The notes: generated by a model not told the origin, from the letters alone. A stretch of 64,000 nucleotides of DNA from Siphonodentalium dalli (GCA_032622095.1 CP136068.1:6981314-7045313); one strand, 5' to 3'. Numbered from the stretch's first letter, positions 24,906 through 34,769 are shown. Made by a program: numbers and translations.

Positions 24906-25000
24906 ACTTGAGAACTCTCGCAGACTCTTGGAAAGTTAAAATAGCCGCCTCGCTATGGCTCTGCTGGAGGAAGGGAGGTAATAATGTGAAACTGGTCTAT

Positions 25001-25750
25001 TTGTACATAGACTAGAATCATTGTTTTTTAACTTTGTGTGGGGCAGCAAGCGTGACGGAGTCAAGAGAAAACTGTTATGCCAAGACTATAAACAAGGTGG
25101 CCTCAAGATGGTAGATATTAAAAACTTCATCACTTCCATGAAAATAACATGGATCAGGCGTTTAGTGAACGAAAGCTCTAAATGGACCCCGTTGACAGAA
25201 CTCCCTATTCTTAAAGACCCTTTTTTCCTCACCTATCATTATTCATATTTTTACAGTAAAGCGAAAAAGGTTCAAAATCACTTCTGGCGCGACGTACTTA
25301 TAGCATGGGCAAATTTCATAGAACACATATTAGAAATGTAAACATATCTACATGCACTCTCTGGAACAACGCCAATATAAAATTGAATGGAAGCCCTATC
25401 AATTTTGCTGCATGGCGCAAGGTGGGAATATATTTTGTACACGATCTGTTACAAGAAAGCGGCATGAAACGACTGAAACGATATACTCAATTTACAGAAT
25501 ACGTACAAACTTCCTTATCTTAAATAGTATCCGACGACAGTTTATCTTTTACTCAAACATAATCTCAAAACCCATTGACCGAAGCCCGATGCCCACCCTC
25601 CCAGATAATTTCGTGACCCTACTCAGAAATCCTCGCGGAGGACGCGATTTCTATGACATATTGAACCACGATTGCCATGTACCCACTTCCCATGCAAAAT
25701 GGCAAATAGAAATCGGCGAAGAAGAAATTGACTGGAATATATACAACTAG
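25001..25750 (+). pseudogene. LINE ORF2 C-terminal region, right part of the interrupted LINE
   Basis: Continues the LINE broken at 17,067: FVHRLESLFFNFVWGSKRD, GGLKMVDIKNFITSMKITW, HFWRDVLIAW, then frameshifted INFAAWRKVGIYFVHDLLQ and PTLPDNFVTLLRNPRGGRDF. It ends EEEIDWNIYN and a stop at 25,750. Two frameshifts (about 25,320 and 25,510) break it. It lacks the zinc-knuckle tail seen in the first LINE. Confidence 0.85.
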
Positions 25751-25985
25751 CCGATGAGCCCGACGTTGTCCGGGCTATTCAAAAAACAAATTTCAAGTCG
25801 ATAGCTCCACCCGTTTCCGAGATCTGGTCTGCGCATGGGCGCAAGACAGAGCGATAGGCGTGTGTCTGCATATTAATGCATTCTTTAGATGTAACTTGTA
25901 CACATGTATTAGCTATGTATACGTATGTTCAAATGTTATTCAATAAATATATTATTAAAAAACAAGTACAAAATTATTGTTTTGA
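25751..25985 (+). other. LINE tail or junction with a C/G hairpin
   Basis: Starts CCGATGAGCCCGACGTTGTC then CGGGCT, which folds as AGCCCG/CGGGCT with an 8-nt loop. The motif CCCGAC-T-GTCCGGGCT is also at one end of the half-site repeats (1,110 and 43,650). It may mark the LINE 3' end. An AATAAA lies near 25,942. Confidence 0.4.
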
Positions 25986-26092
25986 GTATCACGTACATAC
26001 TCTGAATGTAACTAAGTTCGTAACTGAGATTCAAAAATATGGCAACATTACCTATACGATCATGCTATTGACCAGTTATGTGTATATTCCAG

Positions 26093-26206
26093 AAACAAAC
26101 GAATGTCTGTCTGACCCGTGCCAGAATGGTGGGACCTGTACCGATGATACCAATCTGTATACATGCATATGCATTACCGGTTACAATGGGTTGAACTGCG
26201 AAAACA
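26093..26206 (+). CDS. EGF-like domain exon 1 of a multi-EGF protein
   Basis: A 114-nt exon between TATATTCCAG and GTAAGT, phase 1-1, encoding one complete EGF domain of six Cys. It opens [15 protein letters not shown] and ends [15 protein letters not shown] fits the O-glucose consensus, CQNGGTC the O-fucose consensus, and [10 protein letters not shown] the Asp-hydroxylation consensus of Notch/fibrillin-like EGFs. The calcium motif starts with Glu (ETNEC) where DxDE is usual. It is a secreted or extracellular module. No start, signal peptide or membrane segment of this gene is in the window, so the full protein is unknown. Confidence 0.85.
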
Positions 26207-26699
26207 GTAAGTACGCACACACTGTTAAATATGAGTATCAAAAGTATCAAACAACAACAAGTAATGGTTCTGTCAAGTGTTTCCAGATATCAACTGTTGC
26301 TATCGTCATAACAGAAAGATTGCATCTTATTCCAATCCATTCAAAATATACTAAGCTTGCGTAGTCGCTTTGCCCACGATTTTCCACCCTGCCCCCGATA
26401 AAAATAACATCACAAACTTGGAATTATAGAATCTAATTTAATTAAACGCAATTGCTTTGATAATTTAGGAAGTCCCACTTAACATACTATATTTGACGAT
26501 GAGATGAGATTTAACAATTCTTACATGTATATGTTGAGCAAATTGTGTTTAAAATGTCCAACTACATAATTTGTTTACCTGCCTGTAAATGATACCATTA
26601 AACGATTTACGGTCACTAACGCATCCAACGAAGCCATTCAGTCGCTTTTGATATAACATAACAATCGCACGCTTTCAACAACTACGGTCGACAGTAAAC

Positions 26700-26920
26700 G
26701 GTAAACGGTAAACGGTGTGAGCTGACCTTTAAATGGCACGCTTGTCATTTAAGGCCGGCCCACTGCGATAACGCTTGCTATTTAAAGTCGGCCCTGGGCG
26801 ATAACGCATGTCATTTAAGGTCGGCCCACTGCGATAACACGTGCCATTTAAGGTCGGCCCACGGCGATAACGCTTGCCATTTAAGGTCGGCCAACTGCGC
26901 TAGCGCTTATCATTTAAGGA
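26700..26920 (+). repeat. Tandem repeat of about 34 bp, 5-6 copies
   Basis: Unit approximately CATTTAAGGTCGGCCCACTG then CGATAACGCTTGC, with point changes. It is preceded by three copies of GGTAAAC near 26,697. Confidence 0.85.
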
Positions 26921-27036
26921 TTGCACCGATTGACTGTTGATTTACCAGGATGGCAAACACGGCCATTTACATACTTTACCGTGCGGACGTGTTGATTGGC
27001 GAATGCAATGGGTGACAACTACATGCAACTTAGAAG

Positions 27037-27443
27037 TAAGGGTACGTTCATACACTGGCAAGTTTGCACGGTATGGCTTGCAGGCATTTTGTCGTAGAAA
27101 ACGACATAGTGCCACAATATGAACGGAAACAAGCACATACAGTGCACCTGTACCACAGATAACTACGTGCGAAGTAACAACTCTGTAGTTCCACCTGTAG
27201 CGATGCTACCGGAATTTGCCGGTAAATACCATGCAATTATCTCGCAAGAATAAATCATACAGGTATTTGAAGTCACTGTTATTGGTGGAATTAGATACAT
27301 GCTACTTCTCGTGTATTTCACATTGATATAGATGCATGTTATATGCACGGTTCCGTTCATATTCTGGCACCATGTGGTTTTCTATGACGAAATGCCCGCA
27401 AAAACATACCATGCAAACTTGCCAGCGTATGAACGTAGCCTAA
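27037..27443. mobile_element. Harbinger-type MITE with TAA target duplication
   Basis: The element 27,040-27,440 (401 bp) has ends GGGTACGTTCATACACTGGC and the complement of GGCTACGTTCATACGCTGGC, with inverted arms of about 85-95 bp. TAA flanks both sides (27,037-27,039 and 27,441-27,443). TWA duplications and G-starting ends are typical of PIF/Harbinger. No protein; short frames inside are chance. Confidence 0.85.
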
Positions 27444-27722
27444 GCTAACGTACCCACATTAAAAATAGCCACGTGGTGTATTTGTATTATTTGCACTTGA
27501 ACTAGGCTGCACTTGAGATAGGCTGCTGCAAAGTTGTATCCATCTTGATTAATGTTTACTTTTGTATGTGTTATCTAAGTAGAGCTAGCATTCGTTGGCA
27601 GTGGGGTACATAGGTGTTGTTACGTTTAATTGTGACATATTATCTATGTCGCATATTTCTTTGAGGGCGCAAACATGTCGCATGCACACACTGAACATCT
27701 ACATATTTAATATAATCCACAG

Positions 27723-27836
27723 ACATAGATGAATGTTTTGCATCGCCATGCCACAACGGAGGGACCTGTCTCGATGGTGTGAATTCTTACACATGTCAAT
27801 GTGTTGGCGGATATGCAGGCGCACAGTGTGGTATTG
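27723..27836 (+). CDS. EGF-like domain exon 2 (calcium-binding type)
   Basis: A 114-nt exon between ATAATCCACAG and GTAAGTG, phase 1-1. It encodes [18 protein letters not shown], then [25 protein letters not shown] is the canonical calcium-binding start, CHNGGTC fits O-fucosylation and [10 protein letters not shown] fits Asp hydroxylation. C-F-A-S-P-C lacks the Ser needed for the O-glucose consensus. Six Cys in the standard EGF spacing. It splices in frame to exon 1 across a 1,516-bp intron that contains the 34-bp tandem repeat and the TAA MITE. Confidence 0.9.
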
Positions 27837-28015
27837 GTAAGTGAATACAATAGTATATTTTTCATGAGCTGTATACCTGGTATGGGGGTAAGGCTGTATG
27901 ACAATAGCAATAAATGCGCCATGTGGTTGCTGGCAGTATTAAATAAGTTGTGAATTATACATCACATAAAGTGGACATATATATTCAGCTCAAATAATTA
28001 TTACAACGCACGGGG

Positions 28016-28753
28016 TTAGGGTGGATACACACATACATGTAGTCTCTGTATGTAAAATACATGTATTTTACATGGCCACACAAATAATTTACAACATTAA
28101 TCACCTGCGCGCGAGCGGTTCATTGTTAACAGGCCAGACAAGTGGGTAGTGATAAGCGAAGTCAAACTATCTGGCACGAACACCAGAAGCGACACATCTG
28201 GCGTATACAGGCTTGATATAGAACATTTTCGACCATGATGCTTGCTTGGCGTGTGGTTTCGAAAGCTTCAAATCGCAAAGGGACTTAGTTGAAAATATCG
28301 GTCGGAATAATCTGGGCAAGAAGGTACAATATAATATTTTCACTTAAATAGCTCAGAGTTAACCACCCCGCCTGGTAGCTTTCGGGATAATATATAGCCC
28401 CAAGTCGGGGATCATATATAGCCCCTGCGTCAGGGAAATCCTGATAGTATTGCCCCACATGCTGGGGATCATAGCCCCTGCGTTGGGGAAATCCTGGGGC
28501 CATCACTGGTATAAAATTCAAGAGAAAACTGACAATGATTTAAACAGAAAGTCCAAAATTTGGGTTTAAGCGGCCTGACGACTTCGTTCAGTCAACGGCT
28601 CTCTGCACGTTCAGAGCTTGGCTCACTGTGGTCAAACATAGCCGCAATGGTTGGGTTGTCAGCTGACACATATTACATGGTCTGTATGATCCATGTAAAA
28701 CGACAAATACACGACATTTACAGGGATCACATGCATGTGTGTATCCACCCTTA
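28016..28753. mobile_element. Harbinger-type MITE with TTA target duplication
   Basis: The element 28,019-28,750 (732 bp) has complementary ends GGGTGGATACACACATACAT and GGGTGGATACACACATGCAT, with weaker complementarity for about 60 bp. TTA flanks both sides. Inside, at about 28,380-28,500, are two copies of a roughly 57-bp GC-rich repeat (GGGGATCATA...GCCCCTGCG), which opens a 78-codon minus-strand frame that I regard as an artefact. Confidence 0.8.
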
Positions 28754-28851
28754 GCCAAAAGTACCATAGCATAGCATATTTAGCAATATAAAGTTACGTG
28801 TACAAGAATCCACACAATGTTTTCAATGTTACCATCCGTAACTTTCTGAAT

Positions 28852-28886
<35 letters not shown>

Positions 28887-30054
28887 TCCGATTTAAATGT
28901 GTACACAGAAAATATATAAGTTCAAGTAATGAGAAACATGATGTAAAACATATCTATTTAATCTTGTTGACGAGACTGAGTGGAGTGTCTGGTGTCCCAA
29001 GGCAGCGAGGAGGTCGTGGGTGATTATTTTGTCTCCAAAACTTCACAGTCAAAATCGAACTAATATCGCAAAATAACGATCATGTTCATGCTCTCGAGTT
29101 GGGACATAAAGGCCATACTCTATATACCAGGTGGAACTCTCTGTGAAAGATAACATGACTTTGAATTTGTTAAACATTTATTTATAAGGCAATGCAGAAA
29201 CAATAAAAGAACATTAACAATTATATATATTTCCAATGAACCAAATGACACATACCTAACATATACATGATTTGCGGCGTCTATGCAAATTTATACATAC
29301 CATTTTTAAGAGGTTCGACGAAAATCCGCCTGGTTGACATATACCATCTGAACTATTTAGTTATTGATACGTATTAAACATTTCGAACGTGTACATATAA
29401 TATTCTAATCGTAACTACATGATCTCCAATGCCGCCATACATTTGTACATATTGTATATATGTATATAGTTGTTACCAATTTTGTATATAAGTTATGTTA
29501 ATCTCCATACGCATCTGGCATGTGTCATGAGAATAAATCATTGAAATCATTGTAGTAGATTTCACAATTCCTAGAAATTTACAAAATCAATATACATGGT
29601 CCCGAATGTATGTCATCAAACTAGTGTCAATTTCAATCACATCAACATTAATAATTGTGCTTTATTCGGATATCCACAGTACATTTACATGTTGGCGTCA
29701 CGAGTTACATTAATTATAAAGATAAATATATTAATGGCAGGGGGTGTGTCCATATTATTTCGAGTTATGGACAATTGTAAAACAATACTTTTTACGATGA
29801 TTCGGAAATTATCAGGAATTCCGGAATCAGGATTGACTGTCTCATAAGAGACATGACCACAACTCGTCGATGAGTTTATTCCCGTCTCATTGTGATAGTT
29901 TATTAATACAAGCAAAATATATTATGTAAACGCGTTGGATTAGAGAGTTTTCGATGACGTTCATTCCAGATTTATTACACGAGGCAGATATAATCGCTTA
30001 ATTCGTAATTTAAGGACATCTTTTTGTCAATGTCTATGCGATAATTTCACTCAC
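28754..30054. other. Intron sequence, TA microsatellite only
   Basis: A TA dinucleotide run lies at about 28,854-28,884. Otherwise no gene or clear repeat was seen. Confidence 0.5.
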
Positions 30055-30285
30055 CTCTTTTTGTTTCGCCTCGTATGCTTGTTTAGTCGCCAGTAGAGAT
30101 ATATAATCACATAGCGCAATTATGCAATCGTCTTCTGGACAGAACCCCCACTGACCACGAACGACGTCACCTTTAGAAATCACACGATCACAGCAAATAT
30201 ATCGTATCGACAGTATCGTAACCAATCGGTCTTCTGTGAGAAATTGCACTAAGCAATGGCTGTTTCTACGAACACGCTTAGACAT
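30055..30285 (-). CDS. Possible first exon of a BEN-domain-like protein
   Basis: An ATG at 30,285 opens 77 codons ending exactly at a consensus donor (AAAGAG then GTGAGTG at 30,055/30,054), so this looks like a 231-nt, phase-0 exon. The protein reads MSKRVRRNSHCLVQFLTEDR, then GDVVRGQWGF, CIIALCDY and ends KQAYEAKQKE. This layout (a short beta-rich 'VQFL..D..V.I' start, then GD-V-x-x-W) resembles the N-terminus of invertebrate BEN-like or chromatin-reader proteins; the match is by eye and weak. No further exon was found downstream on the minus strand. It lies antisense in the EGF gene's second intron and could be a retained pseudo-exon. Confidence 0.35.
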
Positions 30286-30459
30286 CACGGAAACTCTCAA
30301 CGATACGAGTACGTTGCACAGTGAAGACAATACTGTTTATAGATTGTTCGCTGTGAAAGGACCGTGGTGGGCTCATCCGGAGATCGCCCTTACATCCTGA
30401 CATGAATTGTCTTTTTTCTTGGTCTCCATGTCTGTGTAGGCCGTGGTTCAGGTGGATCT

Positions 30460-31130
30460 CTAGCTGTTAAGGGATATTTTCTTTTTCTTTCTCTTTTTGA
30501 CTTCCTTTCGTTTCTTCTTTGGTGGTGACGACTCACACGATGATGGTGATGATGGTAAATTGGCGAACATTTCTTCAATGGTGCGATATAAACGTATGGA
30601 AGGCTCATCTTCGTCTTCCCAGTCTGTGTTGCTTCCTCTCATGGATCCGGCGGCTTCTGCTTTGGTTGAGGGCGAAGTATCCGGCTCGGTATATTCCGAG
30701 TCTTCGGAACGAAGTCAGAGGGGTCCTCGTCTTCGTTTTCAGTATCCTCGTCTGGCCGTGATGGTGGTGGTAATTCCACCACCTGGGCAGACTGGGCCGG
30801 GATCTCAGCGGTATGGGCGGAGTCGACTGGTGAAGTTTCCGTCGACTTTGTCGCTTTCCATGCTGCGAGTCTCTCGGCATCTCTCTTTTTCCTCGATGGT
30901 GTTTTCTTCTTCTTCTCTATCTTTTGTCTAGGCTTCCGTGCTGATCTGGTATTATCCGATCCACTCCCGGTAGGGAGCCATGAGAAGGGCTTTGCCGGGC
31001 CTGACTGGAAATCCAGAATCAACTGGTATCCGCCTGTGTGGGCGTGGAGTGACCAGCTCAGACAAGGCGTGACATGCATGGCGTCCAGCATATTGGTGAC
31101 ACTAATTGGGATTAGCGGTGGCGAGTTCAT
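30460..31130 (-). pseudogene. Charged protein ORF, unrecognised, one frame change
   Basis: Two minus-strand frames (31,130-30,639 and 30,642-30,460) look like one protein broken by a frame change near 30,640. The first has LDFQSGPAKPFSWLPTG, a basic stretch KKKKTPSRKKRDAERLAAWK, then Pro/Glu/Asp-rich sequence (ENEDEDPSDF). The second has DEDEPSIRLYRTIEEMF and ends in PPKKKRKEVKKRKKKK, an NLS-like tail. No domain is recognised. The SPS-x-x-RRD-x-R-x-x-W-like block occurs, as I recall, in uncharacterised invertebrate proteins linked to retroelements. It lies next to a jockey-like LINE on the same strand and may be a transposon ORF1-type protein; that is a guess. Confidence 0.4.
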
Positions 31131-31284
31131 CCTGAGAGGTGGCTATCCAAGCTCTCTGGAGGTCCGACTGCTATGTATTGTTCCAGTGGCAGGATTTGCG
31201 TGCCCGCCCGAAGGGTGGCACGAGGATGGTGATGGGCTCATCCGAAGATCGCCATTTCGCCCTGTCTTGAATATTCTTGTGTCT

Positions 31285-31450
31285 TGAATCTTCATCAGTC
31301 AGGCCGCGGATCGGGTGGAGAAGTCGTGAGGCCGGGATTGGTCAGCGTCGTAGGTGTCTCGAATCTTGTCTTGAATCTTGTCTTTGTCTTGATCTATGCA
31401 TTGATCTTTGCCTTGGTCTTTGCCTTTGCCTTGACATTGTCTCGGCATCT
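31285..31450 (-). repeat. TCTTG-rich simple repeat
   Basis: Imperfect repeats of GTCTTGAATCTT and TTGCCTTGGTCT, which open low-complexity frames (KDQGKDQ on the minus strand). Confidence 0.6.
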
Positions 31451-31460
31451 TGAACAATGC

Positions 31461-31715
31461 GGGACGATCCAGCGATGATGCTGGATTGCGCATTTTCTGT
31501 TGATTGTCCACGCCCGGGACCATCCAATGGAGGCATTGGACTGCGGGCTGCTATAAGAGAGCACGGGACGGTGTTCTCTTCTGTTATCGCCCGGGACGGT
31601 TCAATACTCCTTATTGAACTGCGGGAGTTTTCTGATGCGGGATACGGGACGGTCTAGCATAGTCTGCTGGGCTGCGTATCCTGAACCCGGGCCGGCCCAA
31701 TAAGCCTACTGGACT
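31461..31715. repeat. Degenerate array of about 50-bp units, each carrying a short hairpin
   Basis: Units begin GGGAC at 31,461, 31,516, 31,564, 31,594, 31,646 and (GGGCC) 31,690. Five of six contain a stem: ATCCAGC/GCTGGAT, TCCAATG/CATTGGA, TTCAATA/TATTGAA, CTAGCA/TGCTGG and CCAATA/TACTGG. Stem sequences differ between units but stay paired, usually followed by CTGCGGG-like sequence. It is locally GC-rich. Confidence 0.7.
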
Positions 31716-31899
31716 GAGGGTATTTTCTACCACATATAAGCTGTTTGCGTTGTAAACACCCCCTAATGTTGTCACTACCGTCCATTCTCGCCAGTGTACT
31801 TTACGCGTATGCGCTCTATGATGGGTTCCACTTCAGCGATGGTATCCCGATCTAGAATACTGGTGTGATACTCGCATTACCATTGTCAGGGCTTTGTTT

Positions 31900-33905
31900 T
31901 GGGCCAACTGAAGCATTTGGATCGAGTGATTTGATGCCAGGTTGGTAACCACCGATGCGCATTCCATGATTTGTCTTAAAAACGTTTTGAAGACTCTAAG
32001 CAGCGTGACCATGCTAACGCCCCAGGAAGTTCTCCAAAGTCGTCTGAGATTGGCATGGCCCTCGTGGCTGTCTGCTTAACATGGGTTTGCATGGTGGGTT
32101 TGGTGTCCAAGATGACCTTTGCGACAACCAAGTCAATGCCATTGACACTGAGTTTGACCACCGACTTGCTTCGTCGTTTCGAAAATAGGCAGAATTGTGT
32201 TTTGTTCGCATTGAGCACCACCTTTCCAGGTCACCGAGGGCCCGCCTCAGTCTGAGCTCCACATACTTTGTACTGCCATTATTGATCCACAGACCCAAAT
32301 TATCAGCGAACTGCGACAGTTGCACTCGGTGCCTCGGGTCAATTTCAATGTTATTGACGTAGAACATGTAGAGCAATGGGCTTAAAACTGACCATTGTGG
32401 TGTACCAGCGTTCATTGGAACAGTGTCCGACGATTCTCTGTCCACCATCACCTTAATTGAGCGGTTGGTGAGGAAAGAGGAGAGGAGCCTTACAAGTTTG
32501 ACCGGGAGGCCATACTTGTGTAACTTGTACCGGAGGCCGTTGTGCCAGACGCTATCGAACGCTTTTTCAACGATAAGTAGCACTGTACCAGTTACCCAGT
32601 TTTTTGTTGAATCCACTGCGTATGTCCCCCACAAGGCGGTATATGTGTTCTACCCCTTCGGATCCGTTTCGATATGCCCTCTGCCATTTGTTGAAGAATG
32701 ACTTCTCCTCCAGATGGTTGTGGAGTTGTGATGCAATGATTGCTTCGAATAGCTTGCCGATGCAGCTAAGAAGACTGATTGGTATGTAGTTGCCAGGGTA
32801 TTTCAGATATTTGCCATTTCTGGTTATTATGATGCCGATTGCCTCTTTCCAGGCAACTGGAAAGTAGCCAATCTTCATGCAAGTATTGTACAGCTTGGTG
32901 ATATAAGAAAAGAGTTCAGCTGGGGCTTCTATGAGTACCCTGTATGTAATTCCATCGTGGCCAGCGGCCGATCTAGATTTGCACTTGGATAGAATCCCAT
33001 ATCTTTAAAAACTCAAGAGGAAAATCCGACAAAGTTCTATTAAGACGCTCGCATCATTAGAATGCAAATTGTGAAAATGTTAACAACACACCATGAGGTA
33101 CATGTATCACATTTAAAACAGCTACTTGAAATCATTATTGAAATTATTTAGAATTGGTGGGGTGGTGAGACTATGCAAACCATACTTCAAATAATATACA
33201 ATGATATGCTGTATGTATACACTTGTAAATATGTTATACCTATTGTGTTTTTACAACCCAAATTAGTATGTATCATAACGGCAATTGGGAGAGGGGGTTA
33301 TGTATAAGTGGATCGCACTTGTCCTCCAATCCCAATGCCAATCTGTATTGTTATATACTTATTGGTAATAAATATGTTTAAACAAAGAATCCCGATGGTT
33401 TCTTCCGAAGTGATCTCTCTAGTGAGATCGTGGTCGTCCCCCACCTCGTCACTCACGTTTTCCTGAGGTTTGATTAAGTCCTCATTCTGACTGACTAGGT
33501 TGTCAACTTCCTGTTTCCAGTCGTCGTCAAATTGTGGTCCAATTTGAACTTGGTGGGCTCGAACTTGGTGCGTCTGAAAAAGCGTCCGCTTTTTCCTTTG
33601 TGGAGGAAGTTAACGTACCGTCAATACGATACACGGATTCTCAACGTTCCCATTGCTGGGATTTTTTGAGGTGCCAGTCAGGGCTTTGAGTTTTGACAAA
33701 ATATGAAGTGCGTTGTTCCGATCGTTTACGTTGAGTTCAGAGGTGACGTTTTCCCACGCTTGTTTGCGATCCGCCTTGACCCGTTCATACACCTTTCGGT
33801 TTAGGGTATTGTACCACGTCAACATGGTCGGTGTTATGTGCTCTTTCAACATCCGAAACACATGGCGCTTCTGCTTGATGGGGTCGAGAGTTTCCTTAGT
33901 CACCC
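31900..33905 (-). pseudogene. Jockey-like LINE reverse transcriptase
   Basis: A linker with WKQEVDNLVSQNEDL and DLTREITSEETIGI is followed, across the 387-bp insertion, by ILSKCKSRSAAGHDGI, YFPVAWKEAIGIIITRNGK, YPGNYIPISLLSCIGKLFEA, VEKAFDSVWHNGL, NAGTPQWSVLSPLLY and LSQFADNLGLW. The usual PQGS is PQWS and the catalytic FADD is FADN, so the enzyme is dead even apart from frame changes at about 32,570-32,640 and 32,220. The motif spacing fits the jockey clade. Confidence 0.85.
32991..33393 (+). mobile_element. 387-bp insertion in the LINE with 8-bp target duplication
   Basis: AGAATCCC occurs at 32,991-32,998 and 33,386-33,393. Removing 32,999-33,385 and one copy restores the LINE frame as EETIGILSKCKSRSAAGHDG. 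The insert has no obvious inverted ends. On + it carries AATAAA at about 33,368, 12 nt before its right end, so it may be a 5'-truncated retroelement or processed transcript. Its source is unrecognised. Confidence 0.75.
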
Positions 33906-34750
33906 TCGGTGCTCAATATTTAGCCAGCTTTTGTGGCTTGCCCTATCCATGGTCGACTGGATAGACTGGATCAGATGTTCGCTTGCAACATCGATTTCTA
34001 GTATGCAAGAAAGTGAAAGTTCAGTGTTCAGATGGATACGGATATCTTCCATGAACGCTGACCAGTCATCTTTCTCCCAGTTGCGAGTAGGTCGACTTGG
34101 ATATTTGTCAATGTGGCTGAGTCTTTGATCAAATATTGCATGTACCGGTAGGTGGTCGCTACCTACTGTTTCTCCAACGAAAGTGCACCTTTTGAAAGTG
34201 AGTTTCCTCCCCTTCGTCATTCAAGACGTGAGCTTCCGCCCTCTCAACTACATCAAACAGATGATCGCCATGAGTGTCGGATTCCTTACTGCCATATAAC
34301 ATGTGTTTGGCATTGAGGTCGCCCCAATGATGCATTGATCGTGGTTTTTCATCATGTAGACAATGAGGTCACTGTTGACAAGGAGCTGTGGTGGGCGGAA
34401 GAATGCCACCACCGCCAAATCCTTGCCACCGAAGCTGGTTTTTAATGCCACAACTTCAGCCCGTGCCGAGATATTCTGAGGAATATCTATGACAGAGTGC
34501 TTGACGTCGTTTCGCACGATAATTGCGACGCCTCCTCCATGGTTGGTACGGTCTAGTCGGTGCATATTGTACTTGGGGATTCGAAGTTTTTGGCCATCTA
34601 GCTTGGTTTCGTTCAGGAGAACGAACTCCTGGTTGTGCTCATAGAGGTATTGCCCAGCGCACACAGTGTAACACCTTTGGTCAACGAATTGACATTGGCC
34701 CCCGGTGGTTTGTAACGGCCTCTAATCTGAAGCGTGAACGGTAACATACG
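33900..34750 (-). pseudogene. Jockey-like LINE endonuclease
   Basis: Minus-strand frames give PPGANVNSLTKG, then FVLLNETKLDGQKLRIPKY (ETK: the catalytic Glu region), HGGGVAIIVRNDV, and a degraded domain middle (CIIGATSMPNTCY where a GGDFNA-like motif is usual). The next frame has TVGSDHLPVHAIF, containing the SDH catalytic motif. Frame changes occur near 34,660 and 34,230. The GDxN motif is not intact. It would nick target DNA if functional. Confidence 0.8.
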
Positions 34751-34769
34751 CGAAAGTGTCATGTTGCCC

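Larger units (their letters stand above)
17068..24998. mobile_element. ISL2EU-like DNA transposon (THAP-DDE transposase plus YqaJ nuclease)
   Basis: Ends are imperfect inverted repeats: AGACCCTTTTCACATTA at 17,068 and the complement of AGACCAGTTTCACATTA ending at 24,998. Both sides carry AT (17,066-17,067 and 24,999-25,000). Removing the element plus one AT joins CCACAA to TTTGTACAT and restores the LINE frame (LPNPKPQ to FVHRLESLFF), matching the first LINE codon for codon. Inside are a transposase gene on + and a YqaJ nuclease gene on -, tail to tail. From memory, 2-bp target duplications and a transposase paired with YqaJ fit the ISL2EU branch of the PIF/Harbinger group. Without the internal 1,828-bp duplication it would be about 6.1 kb. 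Confidence 0.85.
31850..34765 (-). mobile_element. Jockey-like LINE, minus strand, decayed
   Basis: Endonuclease (34.75-33.9 kb), linker (33.9-33.4 kb) and RT (33.0-31.9 kb) lie in order on the minus strand, interrupted by a 387-bp insertion at 32,999-33,385. Many frameshifts and altered catalytic residues mark it as dead. It lies in the second EGF intron in the opposite sense. Confidence 0.85.

Noticed and set aside
28285-28521. Pro/Tyr-rich minus-strand frame resembling a low-complexity structural protein
   Set aside because: It lies inside the TTA-flanked MITE and comes from its internal GC repeat.
29860-29905. Hammerhead-ribozyme-like CGATGAG word
   Set aside because: The CUGAUGA and GAAA core strings are not both present with pairing stems; the same applies to CCGATGAG at 25,751.
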